A DNA stretch of 44,344 nucleotides from an uncultured Bacteroidota bacterium (GCA_913050005.1 CAJXBI010000010.1:1-44344), one strand, 5' to 3'. Counted from the stretch's first letter, positions 26,613 through 37,237 are shown. Notes: generated by a model not told the origin, from the sequence alone. Made by a program: numbers and translations.

Positions 26613-29102
26613 TTAAAATCGCAGCACAGCATTAAATTTCAAACCAAAAGCCCTGGTATTTAGGTGATCTTGCAAATATGTTAATCTGTGAATAAAATCA
26701 ACACGAATAAATCTAAATATATTTTCAATACCGTAGCCAAGTTCTAAATATGGTTTTTGGTCCACAAAAAAATTTGGACTCGTTATATTGCCATCATCCA
26801 AAGGAATAAGCGCTTGGTTTTTTTCACTCATTGAACCATAAACTCCTTTTGCGTTGACGAAACTACGCCATTTTAGTTTTTTGGCCAATGGCATTCTGTT
26901 CATAATCAAACCGTTAAATTGATGTTCGTAATCAAAAGAAATATATTGATCTGCAGCAAATTCAAAGAAATCCATAAGATTGTAGGATTGTCTGTTGCTA
27001 AAAAAAGACTCATTTCCTCGCATTATGAACAAAGATGGGTATGGTGCTTCTCCAAAAGTTCGGTAAGCTTTTAAAGTGTATTCAAATGTTCCAAAATTCC
27101 CCAAGCTATTAAATTGCCATAATTCCAAGCCCACCTTATCAAACTTAAAATCACCACCAAGTATGTTATTAAAGCTATGTGTGAAGTCTATGGATAAAAC
27201 AGGTGCTTTTAGATTACCTAAACTGTAACGATTATTTCTCCTATAGATAAACTGTTCTTTATGTGAAAGCCTTCCTTTTAATCGAACGGATGTGATTTCA
27301 AAGTTTGATTTTATGGATGACGAATCATTCGGGGTACCGTAATATCCAAACTCAAACCCTTCTACAGGTTCAAACTCGAAAGTTTTGTGTTTAAAATCTA
27401 TTAGTTGTGTGTACCCTTTTGTCAGTTCTTTTTCAAGCCAAAAGCTTTTTGTAAAACTTCGATTTAGCTGATTAGTTCCAAACATGGCAAAAGCATCGTA
27501 AATTGCAGATGTACCGTTATTTTCGTCTGTAAGCCCTATTAATTCTACGTCTTCTTTAAAAGATGCACCAACTTTACTCCATTTGGTGCGATTAAATACA
27601 TAATCAGAGAATAGGCCGTATTTAAACTTTTTGTCCCCTAAACCGTATGCTCCATAGCACCGAAATTGAAAATCTTTATGAAAATTTGGCGAGGTTCGAA
27701 AACCTATTCTTGTTCGTACACCCTCAAGAGCATTATATCCAAGTAAATAGTACCAAGGCCCTATTTCGATTTTGTCTTTTGGTATATGTCCTTCAACAGC
27801 TATTTCAACAATATCTATGTATGACTTTATTAGTGGTTGGTTTTTTAGAGAGTCAACCATGAGATAAACTTTTTTATCATTAACAGATATTCGTTCGTGA
27901 CGAGTAGTATCCCAATATTTATCAGATCGTTCAAAGGAGTTGTCATTTACAGCGATTTTTTCATCATAAAAAGGAAGTTCATGAACGTTATTAACTGAAA
28001 TATTTTTTGCAGAATTGTAATACAGCCCTATCATTCCAAGGGTGTTATCTGTAAGTTCGGCTATATCAACAAGAACTCGTGTTTTTTTAGGTAGCCAATA
28101 CGTTGGCTCAACTTCTGTAAACTCCTGTTGAATTTTTAATTTTTCAATGAAATTAATATTAGCCTTGTCAGTAATTTCTAAATTGACTTGTTTTAGTGCA
28201 TATGAATTTGTTTCAATCCAGATTGTTCCACTAAATACAAGATCAATGGGGTTTTTAGGGTCAACCCTAATTTGATAACAGGGCTTTCCGTCTATAATTA
28301 CACTGTCTTTTAGTGTAAAGTAGTAGTATGAATTAGCAGTAATACTTAATGGAGAAATAAAGTCTTTATCAAGGATATACAAGTTGTTTTCGTAAAAATT
28401 ATACTGTTGAAAGGTAGACCCTAGTATTTGTGATACATAACTTTCGTCACCCACACCTACACCTTGAATTTTAGTTGCATTAATTACTTCTTTTGTTCTT
28501 CTGGGAAATTTTCTGAAGTAATAATCGCTAATGGTTTCGGATATAAAAACAGGAAGAACTCTTTTTGTAGAGGTGTCGCTAAAACTTGAAATGGAGTCAA
28601 ACAAGGGCTCCATGACTGAAAAAATTTTCCGTTTTTTAAATTTTTCAGTCACATTATCAACAGCTAGTTGAACTTTGCTGTAGGATTGGTATTGATAAAA
28701 TTCTATTTTTTCGGAATTATATTTTTTCTTTCTTTTTTGAGCACGCTTCATTATCACAAGGGCTGGATTTATTCCACCGGGCCTTACTACAAATTCTTGT
28801 AAAGAGCTAGCTTGTTCACTTAAGCTAAAGTTGATAGTTTGAGATCCTACTTGAGGTACTTTTTTTTCGACGGGTTGATAACCCATATATGATGAGATTA
28901 AAGTATCCACCCTAAGCTCTGTTGTTATTTTATAGTAGCCATCAAAATCAGTTACGGCTCCAACTTTAACTCCGACGCCACGGATAGCAACATACGGAAG
29001 GGGTTCGCCCGAACCCGCATCAATAACCCTTCCGATAATGGTAGTCTGTGCCTGAATCGAAAATCCAATAAACAATAAAACTATTGAGAATAAGTTTTTC
29101 AC
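26613..29102 (-). CDS. DUF5686 family outer-membrane protein with N-terminal carboxypeptidase-like regulatory domain
   Basis: GRVIDAGSGEPLPYVAIRGVGVKVGAVTDFDGYYKI; NPALVIMKRAQKRKKKYN; C-terminal barrel; GTG start. Confidence 0.88.
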   Translation of the reverse strand: MKNLFSIVLLFIGFSIQAQTTIIGRVIDAGSGEPLPYVAIRGVGVKVGAVTDFDGYYKITTELRVDTLISSYMGYQPVEKKVPQVGSQTINFSLSEQASSLQEFVVRPGGINPALVIMKRAQKRKKKYNSEKIEFYQYQSYSKVQLAVDNVTEKFKKRKIFSVMEPLFDSISSFSDTSTKRVLPVFISETISDYYFRKFPRRTKEVINATKIQGVGVGDESYVSQILGSTFQQYNFYENNLYILDKDFISPLSITANSYYYFTLKDSVIIDGKPCYQIRVDPKNPIDLVFSGTIWIETNSYALKQVNLEITDKANINFIEKLKIQQEFTEVEPTYWLPKKTRVLVDIAELTDNTLGMIGLYYNSAKNISVNNVHELPFYDEKIAVNDNSFERSDKYWDTTRHERISVNDKKVYLMVDSLKNQPLIKSYIDIVEIAVEGHIPKDKIEIGPWYYLLGYNALEGVRTRIGFRTSPNFHKDFQFRCYGAYGLGDKKFKYGLFSDYVFNRTKWSKVGASFKEDVELIGLTDENNGTSAIYDAFAMFGTNQLNRSFTKSFWLEKELTKGYTQLIDFKHKTFEFEPVEGFEFGYYGTPNDSSSIKSNFEITSVRLKGRLSHKEQFIYRRNNRYSLGNLKAPVLSIDFTHSFNNILGGDFKFDKVGLELWQFNSLGNFGTFEYTLKAYRTFGEAPYPSLFIMRGNESFFSNRQSYNLMDFFEFAADQYISFDYEHQFNGLIMNRMPLAKKLKWRSFVNAKGVYGSMSEKNQALIPLDDGNITSPNFFVDQKPYLELGYGIENIFRFIRVDFIHRLTYLQDHLNTRAFGLKFNAVLRF

Positions 29103-29130
29103 TTTCTAATACTAGCAATATTAATTAATT

Positions 29131-29904
29131 CTAGTGGAAAAAACTTGTGATAATTTTTAGTGTTTCTTTTGGCTTTTCAGCGTGAATCCAATGACCTGCC
29201 TCTGCTATTTTATTAAACTCTACATTTTTAAAAATAGTTTTAATATCTGTAAAGTCATTTTCGTTGATATAATTTGAAAGACCACCATAGATAAAAAGGG
29301 TGGGATTTGTAATTGCATGCCCAAATTTTATAGACCCAATCATTTCAGGATAAAATTCTTCAATAGCAGTTACATTTATTTTAAGCGAATAGCCTTGTTT
29401 TTCTTTATTCAAATTTTTTAATAAAAACTGTCGTATTCCGATATTTTCCTCTAATTCAGATAAGACTAAATCTGCATCTTTTCTAGTTTTGAATGAGGGA
29501 AAATCTAGCGACTTAAAAGCATTGAAGTAGTTTATGTGACTTGGGGCGTATGCTTTTGGTGCAATATCAACAATAATTAGTTTCAAAACTTTTTCTGGAT
29601 ACAAATCCACAAATTTCATAACCATTTTTCCGCCCATTGAATGCCCAACATGGTATGCTTGTTTGATATTGAGGTTTTCCATTAACACCGATACGTCTTC
29701 AGCCATAGCTTTATATGACATTTCAGGTGTGTGTGGACTTTTTCCATGATTACGTTGATCTACAGTAATTGTGGTAAAGTGCTCTGAAAGTTTGTTGGCC
29801 AATTGGTGCCAGTTATCTGACATACCAAATAGTCCATGATAGATAAATAGATGCTTTGCCGAATCTAGATTAGGGTAAATTCTATAATTTAGATCAACTG
29901 CCAC
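29131..29904 (-). CDS. Alpha/beta hydrolase (YbfF-like esterase)
   Basis: FIYHGLFGMSDNWHQLA, VDQRNHGKSPH, HVGHSMGGKMVMKF, AGHWIHAEKP. Confidence 0.92.
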   Translation of the reverse strand: MAVDLNYRIYPNLDSAKHLFIYHGLFGMSDNWHQLANKLSEHFTTITVDQRNHGKSPHTPEMSYKAMAEDVSVLMENLNIKQAYHVGHSMGGKMVMKFVDLYPEKVLKLIIVDIAPKAYAPSHINYFNAFKSLDFPSFKTRKDADLVLSELEENIGIRQFLLKNLNKEKQGYSLKINVTAIEEFYPEMIGSIKFGHAITNPTLFIYGGLSNYINENDFTDIKTIFKNVEFNKIAEAGHWIHAEKPKETLKIITSFFH

Positions 29905-31019
29905 TAATTTAAAAAATCATTAACAGGAGTATATTCGAGGCTGAATGCTTCAGAGACAGCTTTATAACACACTTTACCATTTATTATATTGAGGCCGAGC
30001 TTAAGTTCACGATTTTCGTTACAAGCTTGTTTCCATCCTTTTTCTGCAAGTTGAATTGCGTAGGGCAGTGTTGCATTAGTGAGAGCTACAGTTGATGTGT
30101 ATGGAACAGCTCCAGGCATATTTGCAACGCAGTAGTGAACAATGTCGTCAATAATAAAAGTTGGATCTTCATGCGTTGTTGGTTTACATGTTTCTATACA
30201 CCCTCCCTGATCCACGGCTACATCCACTAAAACAGTCCCTGGATGCATATCTTTTAGCATATCTCTAGTTATTAAGTTAGGAGCTTTTGCTCCAGGTATT
30301 AGAACAGCACCAACGATTAGATCCATTTGGGGAATTATTTCTCGAATATTCATTTCGTTTGAAAATCGGGTGACCACGTTTGCGGGCATAACATCATTAA
30401 GGTATCTTAAGCGAGCTAGGCTGACATCTAGAATAGTAACTTGTGCACCTAGTCCAGCAGCCATTTTAGCTGCCTGAGTACCGACAATACCTCCACCAAT
30501 TACAAGAACTTTTCCCGGGGAAACTCCAGGAACACCACCCAATAATACTCCCTTCCCCTTTACGGGTTTTTCAAGATATTTAGCTCCTTCTTGAATGGCC
30601 ATTCTACCGGCAACTTCACTCATTGGAACAAGTAGTGGTAAACTTTTATCTAAAGCTTCAACAGTTTCGTATGCAAGACAAACAGAACCACTATCAATCA
30701 TAGCATGAGTAAGCGGCTCATAGCTTGCAAAATGAAAATATGTAAATACCAGTTGGTCTTTTTTTATTAGAGCGTATTCTTGTTCTATGGGCTCTTTTAC
30801 TTTCATAATCATTTCAGCTATTTGATATATGTCTTCAATGGTGTCTAAAATTTTTGCACCACAGTCCTTATACATTTGGTTGCTGAAACCACTTCCCAGA
30901 CCACCATCTTTTTGAATATAAACTTCATGTCCCCTCTTCGTAAGCTCTAATGCTCCGCCAGGTGTAAGTGCTATTCTGTTTTCATTGTTCTTAATTTCTT
31001 TTGGTACGCCAATAATCAT
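29904..31019 (-). CDS. ald: Alanine dehydrogenase
   Basis: MIIGVPKEIKNNENRIALTPGG, VLVIGGGIVGTQAAKMAAGLGAQVTILDV, ANMPGAVPYTSTVALTNATLPY. Confidence 0.96.
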   Translation of the reverse strand: MIIGVPKEIKNNENRIALTPGGALELTKRGHEVYIQKDGGLGSGFSNQMYKDCGAKILDTIEDIYQIAEMIMKVKEPIEQEYALIKKDQLVFTYFHFASYEPLTHAMIDSGSVCLAYETVEALDKSLPLLVPMSEVAGRMAIQEGAKYLEKPVKGKGVLLGGVPGVSPGKVLVIGGGIVGTQAAKMAAGLGAQVTILDVSLARLRYLNDVMPANVVTRFSNEMNIREIIPQMDLIVGAVLIPGAKAPNLITRDMLKDMHPGTVLVDVAVDQGGCIETCKPTTHEDPTFIIDDIVHYCVANMPGAVPYTSTVALTNATLPYAIQLAEKGWKQACNENRELKLGLNIINGKVCYKAVSEAFSLEYTPVNDFLN

Positions 31020-31042
31020 GATATTTAAATAATATTTATATG

Positions 31043-31050
31043 CAAATTTA
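31043..31050 (-). promoter_or_regulatory. Putative -7 box (TAAATTTG on - strand) for ald
   Basis: CAAATTTA on + strand, 23 nt from ATG. Confidence 0.35.
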
Positions 31051-31101
31051 GAGCTAGATCATTAATATTTTAACTAAATAATTACTCTTGTTAATTGGGA
31101 A

Positions 31102-32037
31102 TCATTCTAAAATATTTCTAGCTATCCTTTCAGGAAGAATACCATTTTCAACACCTGAATCAATAGTATCATTATATTTATTGATTTTGGACAATAACAA
31201 ATATTCGATGTTTTTTTTAGCCCAATATTTCATTTGTTGTTTTCGTTGTTCAAGTTTCCATCTATTTTTAATATGATTGTTAAAATCTGTACATTTTTCT
31301 ATGAATGGTTGAACACCTTGTTTTTCTTGAGCAGAGGCAACGATAACTTTTGGTACCCAGTTATTTTTGTTCTTGGGTTTTAGATGAAGCGCCATGCTGT
31401 ATTCTTTGGCTGTAATTGTTGCTTGGTTCTTGTTGTTTCCGTCAGCCTTATTAACTACTACAATATCGGCAACCTCCATTATTCCTCTTTTTATTCCTTG
31501 AAGTTCGTCTCCACCACCAGGGCTAATTAACAATACAAATAAATCTGATAATTTAGCTATTTCTGTTTCGTTTTGACCAACCCCAACACTCTCAATAAGT
31601 ATGGTGTTATATCCAGCAGCTTCACATAATAAGATTGCCAAGCGCGTATTTTTTGAAACACCACCCAAATTATTTCCAGATGAACTAGGTCGGATATAAG
31701 CAGAACTCATGGAACTTAGTTTATTCATTCTAGTTTTATCGCCAAGAATACTTCCGTGTGATATTTCGCTACTTGGGTCTATGCTTAAAACAGCAACTTT
31801 TTTTGCAGGATCGTCTAGGAGACTGACACCAACGGATTCAATAAAAGTACTTTTACCCACACCAGGAGCACCTGTTATACCTATTCGAAGGGTGTCCTCT
31901 TTTGGTCCAAAGTGTTCAATAATTTGAAGGGCTATTTCTTGTTTTAATTCTATTGAACTCTCTGCGAAAGTAATAGCCTTGCTCAAGGACCTTGGATCCC
32001 CCTTTTTAATTCCATTTATTAATTCCTCTTTTGTCAT
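31102..32037 (-). CDS. meaB: Methylmalonyl Co-A mutase-associated GTPase MeaB (ArgK)
   Basis: RIGITGAPGVGKSTFIES, AVLSIDPSSEISHGSILGDKTRM, IRPSSSGNNLGGVSKNTR, ESVGVGQNE, VNKADG. Confidence 0.95.
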   Translation of the reverse strand: MTKEELINGIKKGDPRSLSKAITFAESSIELKQEIALQIIEHFGPKEDTLRIGITGAPGVGKSTFIESVGVSLLDDPAKKVAVLSIDPSSEISHGSILGDKTRMNKLSSMSSAYIRPSSSGNNLGGVSKNTRLAILLCEAAGYNTILIESVGVGQNETEIAKLSDLFVLLISPGGGDELQGIKRGIMEVADIVVVNKADGNNKNQATITAKEYSMALHLKPKNKNNWVPKVIVASAQEKQGVQPFIEKCTDFNNHIKNRWKLEQRKQQMKYWAKKNIEYLLLSKINKYNDTIDSGVENGILPERIARNILE

Positions 32038-34439
32038 TCTTGGAAAAATATTCGGTTAACGCGTTCGCTAACGTTGGTTAAAATCTCATAAGGTATAGTG
32101 TTTATTTGCTGCGAAAGTTCTTCTACTTTTGGATTATCTCCAAAAATAACAACCTCCTCTTCTTCGCTACAAGAAATCGATGTTACATCACACATGGTCA
32201 TATCCATACACACGTTGCCTACTACTTTGGCCAGCCGACCGTTGATCAATAATGAACCCACACCACAACCAAATGCACGGGAGTATCCATCGGCATAACC
32301 AACAGCTACAATAGCTATTTTTCTTGGGTAATCTGCCTTTTCCATATATCCGTATCCTACACCTTCACCAGCTGGGATATTACGAATTTGAGATATATAT
32401 GATTTGAAACTACTTACTGGCAACAGCCCAGGATTACTTTTAGACGGTGAAACACCATAAAGACCAATTCCTAAACGTACCATATTCATTTTAGCTTCTT
32501 GAAAACGTTCTATGCCAGCAGAGTTAGCCAAATGTTTGATAGGTTTTAATTTGGATCTTTCTTCAAATTCAAGACAAATACCATTAAAATCTTTGATTTG
32601 TTTGTGTGTGTGTTCATCAAGCGATGGATTATCGGCACCTGCTAAGTGGCTAAAAATTGAAACTACATTAATATTAGGTTTACAGTTAATGATTGCTAGA
32701 ATTTGATCAAGGTTGTTTTTTTCAAAACCCAGTCGATGCATACCTGTGTCAAATTCTAAATGAATACTAATATTGTGATTTTGGACTTTTTCAAGGGAAG
32801 ATAAATTATAAATGACGGGTTGAATATTAGTTTCAGTATAGGGCGATAAGTCTGTTAAATCAGGATTTAAAACCATAATTGGAGTGGTAATACCTTTTTT
32901 CTTGAGCTTTGTGGCTTCGTCAGTATAAGCCACTCCCAAAAAGTCCACATTATTATATTCTAAAAGTTTCGCAACTTGATACCCACCACTTCCGTAAGCA
33001 AGTGCTTTTACCATAACCATTAGTTTTGTTTCGCTACCAATTTTATTTTTAATAAGATTAACATTATGTTGTAATCTTGTTAAGTTGACGTGCAATGCTG
33101 TTTGGTGGGTTTTTAATTTTAGTCGTTCAGCGATCAACTCAAATTTAAATTTTCTGGCACCTTTTATTAATACCATTTGATTTTTAAATTGATGCATGGG
33201 GTGCCTTTCCAAAAAGTCTTCTGTGCTTTTATAAAAAAAAGATTTTACAGTGAAGTATTTTTTGTTGTCTTTTAGGTGTTCTCCAATGCCAATAAATTCA
33301 ACTATTTTATTGTTTTCAAGTAATGCGCTAATCTTTTTATAGAGGTTTTTTCCTCTGTAATTGCTCTCTAAAATATCAGATAGTATAATTGAGCATTTCT
33401 GATTTTCAATTTTTTGTTGGTTTAAAAAATCAATAGCCATAACAATTGATCGATAATCAACATTGTAATAGTCTAAAACTAATTGAGCATTGTGAATACC
33501 TCTTACTTGTTGAAGCCTCATATCAACAACTGGAAGTGTTCGGACCAGACTTGAAATATTTTCTAGACTTTCTCCTAAATAGAGTGCCGTTGAAATTGAG
33601 GTAAATGCGTTGTGAAGAGATGCTTTATCAGAAAAAGTTGTTGATAAGAGTACTTCTTCATCTAGATATTGAACTGTATAGTTTTCCGTATTATTTTTTT
33701 TAAATATTACGTTAGAAGATTTATCAAAGCCCCATGTAAATGTTTTCAAATGAGCTTTGCGTATTTCGTCAACTACTTCTTTTTGAGTGTTAGAGCAGAT
33801 AACAACTTCACATGTTTTAAAAAGCATTATTTTTTCTAAAAGTTTATCACGTCGAGATTTAAAATTATTACCATGAGCATCTCCGATATATGTAAACACA
33901 CCGATATTGGGTTGAATGATATTATTTAAATTAGCCATTTCATTGTATTTTGAAATGCCCGCCTCGAATACCCCAACCGTATGCACATCCCTTAGCTGCC
34001 AAACAGACAAAGGAACCCCTATCTGTGAATTGTAACTTTTAGGATTTTTGCTAACAAAGTGAGAATCTTTAATCAGGTATGACACCCATTCTTTAACAAT
34101 TGTTTTGCCATTACTCCCCGTAATACCAATTATTGGTATCTGAAATTTCTCCCTATGTTTTTTAGTTAATAATTGTAAAGCTTTAAGGCTATCCTTAACT
34201 AATATATAAGAGCAATCAATTTTAGGTTTTTGTGTTACAACAAAGGCATATATTCTTAAATTTTTTGCTAAAGAAATATAATTATGACCATCGTCTTTAT
34301 TGGTATTGATTGCGAAAAACAGGGCGTTTTCTTTTTCTTGAATTTTTCGCGTGTCTGTGTATAAATGCTGGACAACAATGGAACCGTCCCCATAGACTTT
34401 TCCGTTCACTATTTTTGCTATTTCGTTTAAAGAATACAA
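32034..34439 (-). CDS. Bifunctional UDP-N-acetylmuramoyl-tripeptide:D-alanyl-D-alanine ligase / alanine racemase
   Basis: MurF half (PIIGITGSNGKTIVKEWV, YNSQIGVPLSVW) fused to Alr half (ALHVNLTRLQHNVNLIKNKIGSETKLMVMVKALAYGSG, MVRLGIGLYG, GVGYGYMEKADYPRKIAIVAVGYADGYSR); TTG start. Confidence 0.95.
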   Translation of the reverse strand: MYSLNEIAKIVNGKVYGDGSIVVQHLYTDTRKIQEKENALFFAINTNKDDGHNYISLAKNLRIYAFVVTQKPKIDCSYILVKDSLKALQLLTKKHREKFQIPIIGITGSNGKTIVKEWVSYLIKDSHFVSKNPKSYNSQIGVPLSVWQLRDVHTVGVFEAGISKYNEMANLNNIIQPNIGVFTYIGDAHGNNFKSRRDKLLEKIMLFKTCEVVICSNTQKEVVDEIRKAHLKTFTWGFDKSSNVIFKKNNTENYTVQYLDEEVLLSTTFSDKASLHNAFTSISTALYLGESLENISSLVRTLPVVDMRLQQVRGIHNAQLVLDYYNVDYRSIVMAIDFLNQQKIENQKCSIILSDILESNYRGKNLYKKISALLENNKIVEFIGIGEHLKDNKKYFTVKSFFYKSTEDFLERHPMHQFKNQMVLIKGARKFKFELIAERLKLKTHQTALHVNLTRLQHNVNLIKNKIGSETKLMVMVKALAYGSGGYQVAKLLEYNNVDFLGVAYTDEATKLKKKGITTPIMVLNPDLTDLSPYTETNIQPVIYNLSSLEKVQNHNISIHLEFDTGMHRLGFEKNNLDQILAIINCKPNINVVSIFSHLAGADNPSLDEHTHKQIKDFNGICLEFEERSKLKPIKHLANSAGIERFQEAKMNMVRLGIGLYGVSPSKSNPGLLPVSSFKSYISQIRNIPAGEGVGYGYMEKADYPRKIAIVAVGYADGYSRAFGCGVGSLLINGRLAKVVGNVCMDMTMCDVTSISCSEEEEVVIFGDNPKVEELSQQINTIPYEILTNVSERVNRIFFQE

Positions 34440-34447
34440 GCTGTATG

Positions 34448-34455
34448 CAAAAGTA
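34448..34455 (-). promoter_or_regulatory. Putative -7 box (TACTTTTG on - strand) for murF-alr
   Basis: CAAAAGTA on + strand, 8 nt from the TTG start. Confidence 0.45.
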
Positions 34456-34489
34456 AGTGTTATTGTAGCTAATTTAGCAGCTTCATTTT

Positions 34490-34966
34490 ATGGCAAGACT
34501 TAATCAGCAATATACACCAAAGGAAGCAAAGGTAAAAATTGCAAAATTTTGTGCTTATCAAGAGCGTTGTCATCAAGAAGTTCGGGACAAATTATTCTTA
34601 TTTGGTTTGTTACCCAACGATGTAGAAGAAATAATTTTCGAACTAATTCAGGAGGATTTCATAAATGAAGAGCGATTTACAAAAGCTTTTGTTCGTGGTA
34701 AGTTTAACTACAAGAAATGGGGCAGGATTAAAATTACACAAGAACTTAAGAGAAGGAAGATATCGGACTACTGTATCAAAAAAGGTTTAGCAGAAATAAG
34801 CGACATAAAATACCACAGTGTTTTAGAAGAAATTTTGACTAAAAAAATAGCAAAACAATCAGATATTAAAGATTATCAAAAAAGCTACAAAGCAGTTCAG
34901 TTTGCAATTAGTAAAGGGTTTGAGGCTGAGTTAGCATGGACTATTATTAAATCATCAAAAAATTGA
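34490..34966 (+). CDS. recX: Regulatory protein RecX
   Basis: KIAKFCAYQERCHQEVRDKLFLFGL, LIQEDFINEERFTKAFVRGKFNYKKWGRIKITQELKRRKIS. Confidence 0.9.
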   Translation: MARLNQQYTPKEAKVKIAKFCAYQERCHQEVRDKLFLFGLLPNDVEEIIFELIQEDFINEERFTKAFVRGKFNYKKWGRIKITQELKRRKISDYCIKKGLAEISDIKYHSVLEEILTKKIAKQSDIKDYQKSYKAVQFAISKGFEAELAWTIIKSSKN

Positions 34967-35850
34967 AAGGCAACCTAACTATACCAAGCCCAGTTTCAGA
35001 AATTTATACAAATTGGATTAGTGAGCATAATTCAAACATATTACTAAAGAGGGATGATTTAATTCACCCTATCATATCGGGTAACAAATGGAGAAAACTG
35101 TCAGGAATTTTAGCAAAAAACATGAGCTCTGATTACGACAGTTTAATCACCTTTGGTGGAGCATATTCAAACCACCTGTTAGCAGTGGCTGCAGTTTGTT
35201 CAATTCTTAAAATTAAATGCAAAGCTTTTGTTCGCGGGGAGGCTCCTAAGGCACTCAATGCGGTCTTAAAAATGTGTAAAATGTATGGCATGGATCTATC
35301 TTTTCTCTCGCGTGAAAACTATCAAAAGTCAAATAGAAAGTCAGGTGTTTTTGACCGAACACTATTTATTCCTGAAGGAGGAGCTTGTAGCGACGGAACA
35401 AAAGGTTGTGAAAAAATATTAAGTGAGGTTGATTTATCCAATATTGATCAAATTTTTGTGCCTTGCGGAACAGGTACAACAATAGCTGGAATGGCCAATT
35501 ATTTAAACGCTAAAAACCATAAAATTCAACTTAATGGCATACAAGTTCTCAAAGGTGAAAACTATATTACCAATGAGATTAAAAATTTATATGGAATATC
35601 TGGAATCAATGTTTATGACCAATTTCATTTTGGCGGATATGCAAAAACAAATGACAGTTTAGTTGCATTTATTCAAGATTTTATGAAACAAACAGGTGTT
35701 ATTTTAGACCCTGTATATAATGGTAAAATGATGTTTGCAATTAAAAAATTATTAGAGAACGGAGAAATCAAACAAGGTCAAAATATCTTGGCTATTCATA
35801 CAGGTGGCATTACAGGTTGGTTTGGAAAGCTTGATAAAATAACGGCATAA
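34963..35850 (+). CDS. PLP-dependent 1-aminocyclopropane-1-carboxylate deaminase / D-cysteine desulfhydrase family protein
   Basis: LLKRDDLIHPIISGNKWRKL, TFGGAYSNHLLAVAA, CGTGTTIAGMANYL, HTGGITGWFG; TTG start with 4-bp overlap to recX. Confidence 0.88.
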   Translation: MKGNLTIPSPVSEIYTNWISEHNSNILLKRDDLIHPIISGNKWRKLSGILAKNMSSDYDSLITFGGAYSNHLLAVAAVCSILKIKCKAFVRGEAPKALNAVLKMCKMYGMDLSFLSRENYQKSNRKSGVFDRTLFIPEGGACSDGTKGCEKILSEVDLSNIDQIFVPCGTGTTIAGMANYLNAKNHKIQLNGIQVLKGENYITNEIKNLYGISGINVYDQFHFGGYAKTNDSLVAFIQDFMKQTGVILDPVYNGKMMFAIKKLLENGEIKQGQNILAIHTGGITGWFGKLDKITA

Positions 35851-35854
35851 AAAA

Positions 35855-35879
35855 AGCCCTTGTGAAATACACAAGGGCT
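35855..35879 (-). terminator. Intrinsic terminator, mainly for the - strand DUF1573 gene
   Basis: AGCCCTTGTG-AAATA-CACAAGGGCT perfect 10-bp stem; A-tract to the left gives a U-tract on the - strand. Confidence 0.85.
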
Positions 35880-35899
35880 CAAATAAAATATATAGGTTA

Positions 35900-36340
35900 T
35901 TAAGGGGCAACAACTGTAGGAGGAACAGGAGTTGGAGCTCTGTTTACATTACCTCTTATTGTTAAAAACTCTGTTCCGCCAACACCATTATGTTTTATAG
36001 TAATAGTTTTAGTAAAAATCCCCGGACGTCCTTTGGAGTTGTATATAGCTGTTACTCGTCCCTCTGTTCCTGGGGCTATTGGCTCTTTAGTCCATTTAGG
36101 TGTTGTACAACCACAAGACGCCTTGACACTATTTAAAATTAAAGGTGCATTACCAGTATTTTTGAATGTGAATGTAACGGTTGCCTGAACTCCCTCTTCT
36201 ATAGTTCCAAAATCGTGTGATTTTTTTTCTAAGCTTATTTTAGGTTGAGCTTCAGTTGACAAAGTTACTTTTTCAGTTTGAGCGTATCCTGCATAGTTTA
36301 GCCCCAAAACAATAATCGATAGAATGATTAAATTTTTCAT
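35900..36340 (-). CDS. DUF1573 domain-containing secreted protein
   Basis: Signal peptide MKNLIILSIIVLGLNYAGYAQ; KSHDFGTIEEGVQATVTFTFKNTGNAPLILNSVKASCGCTTPKW; internal ATG preferred because of the promoter at 36362-36392. Confidence 0.9.
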   Translation of the reverse strand: MKNLIILSIIVLGLNYAGYAQTEKVTLSTEAQPKISLEKKSHDFGTIEEGVQATVTFTFKNTGNAPLILNSVKASCGCTTPKWTKEPIAPGTEGRVTAIYNSKGRPGIFTKTITIKHNGVGGTEFLTIRGNVNRAPTPVPPTVVAP

Positions 36341-36361
36341 GTTTGTGAATTTATAATTTTT

Positions 36362-36392
36362 CAAATGTAATGTTAAGAATCATTTGTGCAAA
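36362..36392 (-). promoter_or_regulatory. Putative Bacteroidota promoter TTTG-N19-TACATTTG (- strand) for the DUF1573 gene
   Basis: CAAATGTA 36362-36369 and CAAA 36389-36392 on + strand, 19-nt spacer. Confidence 0.65.
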
Positions 36393-36425
36393 TAGAATGC
36401 CAAATTAGGTTTAATGCTAAAGGTT

Positions 36426-37190
36426 TTAAAAGCTTGGTTTTCTTTTTTCGATGAATGCCTGAGTGCCCTCTTTAAAATCGGTTAATTCAAAGCATTCAGA
36501 AAATCGGTTAATTTCAAAATCAAAACCTTCATTATCCAAATTCACAGTATTAACGCATTTGATTACAGTGTAGATAGCAATAGGCGATTTGTGAGCTAAA
36601 TTATGAACATACCGAATACACGTATTCATCAATTCTTCTATCGCAACCACCTGACTTACTAGTCCATAGCTCAAAGCTGTTTTTGCATCAATTGTTTTAG
36701 CAGAAATCAACATGTCGAGAGCACGTCCTTTTCCAATTATTTGTGACAATCTTTGTGTGCCGCCATATCCTGGAGGTAGTCCAAGATTAACTTCTGGTTG
36801 ACCAAATTTTGCATTTTCACTGGCAACTCTGACGTGACATGCCATACTTAACTCGCATCCACCACCTAAAGCAAATCCGTTAACGGCTGCAATCACCGGA
36901 ATGGAACTTTGTTCAATCTTATTGAATACAATGCCTCCATTAGTGCTCATTTCTTTAGCTTCTTTGGCACTGAAATTTGAAAATTCTGCAATATCTGCAC
37001 CAGCAGCAAAGGCTTTGTTTCCTTTGCCTGTTATAATGATTCCCCTTACACTTTGTTCTTTATTGAGGCGATCGATTTCTATTCCTATTTCTTGGATGAG
37101 CTTTATGTTAAGTGCATTTAATTTATTTTCTCTGTCAATAGTTATGAGCTGAACAATTCCTTGTTTTTCCGATATAATGTGGCTATACAT
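36426..37190 (-). CDS. Enoyl-CoA hydratase/isomerase (crotonase family)
   Basis: [79 protein letters not shown]. Confidence 0.95.
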   Translation of the reverse strand: MYSHIISEKQGIVQLITIDRENKLNALNIKLIQEIGIEIDRLNKEQSVRGIIITGKGNKAFAAGADIAEFSNFSAKEAKEMSTNGGIVFNKIEQSSIPVIAAVNGFALGGGCELSMACHVRVASENAKFGQPEVNLGLPPGYGGTQRLSQIIGKGRALDMLISAKTIDAKTALSYGLVSQVVAIEELMNTCIRYVHNLAHKSPIAIYTVIKCVNTVNLDNEGFDFEINRFSECFELTDFKEGTQAFIEKRKPSF

Positions 37191-37195
37191 ATATA

Positions 37196-37203
37196 CAAAT
37201 TTA
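37196..37203 (-). promoter_or_regulatory. Putative -7 box (TAAATTTG on - strand) for the crotonase gene
   Basis: CAAATTTA on + strand, 5 nt from ATG. Confidence 0.45.
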
Positions 37204-37237
37204 TAATAGTCTATCTCATTAAGTTAAAGTCTAAGGT

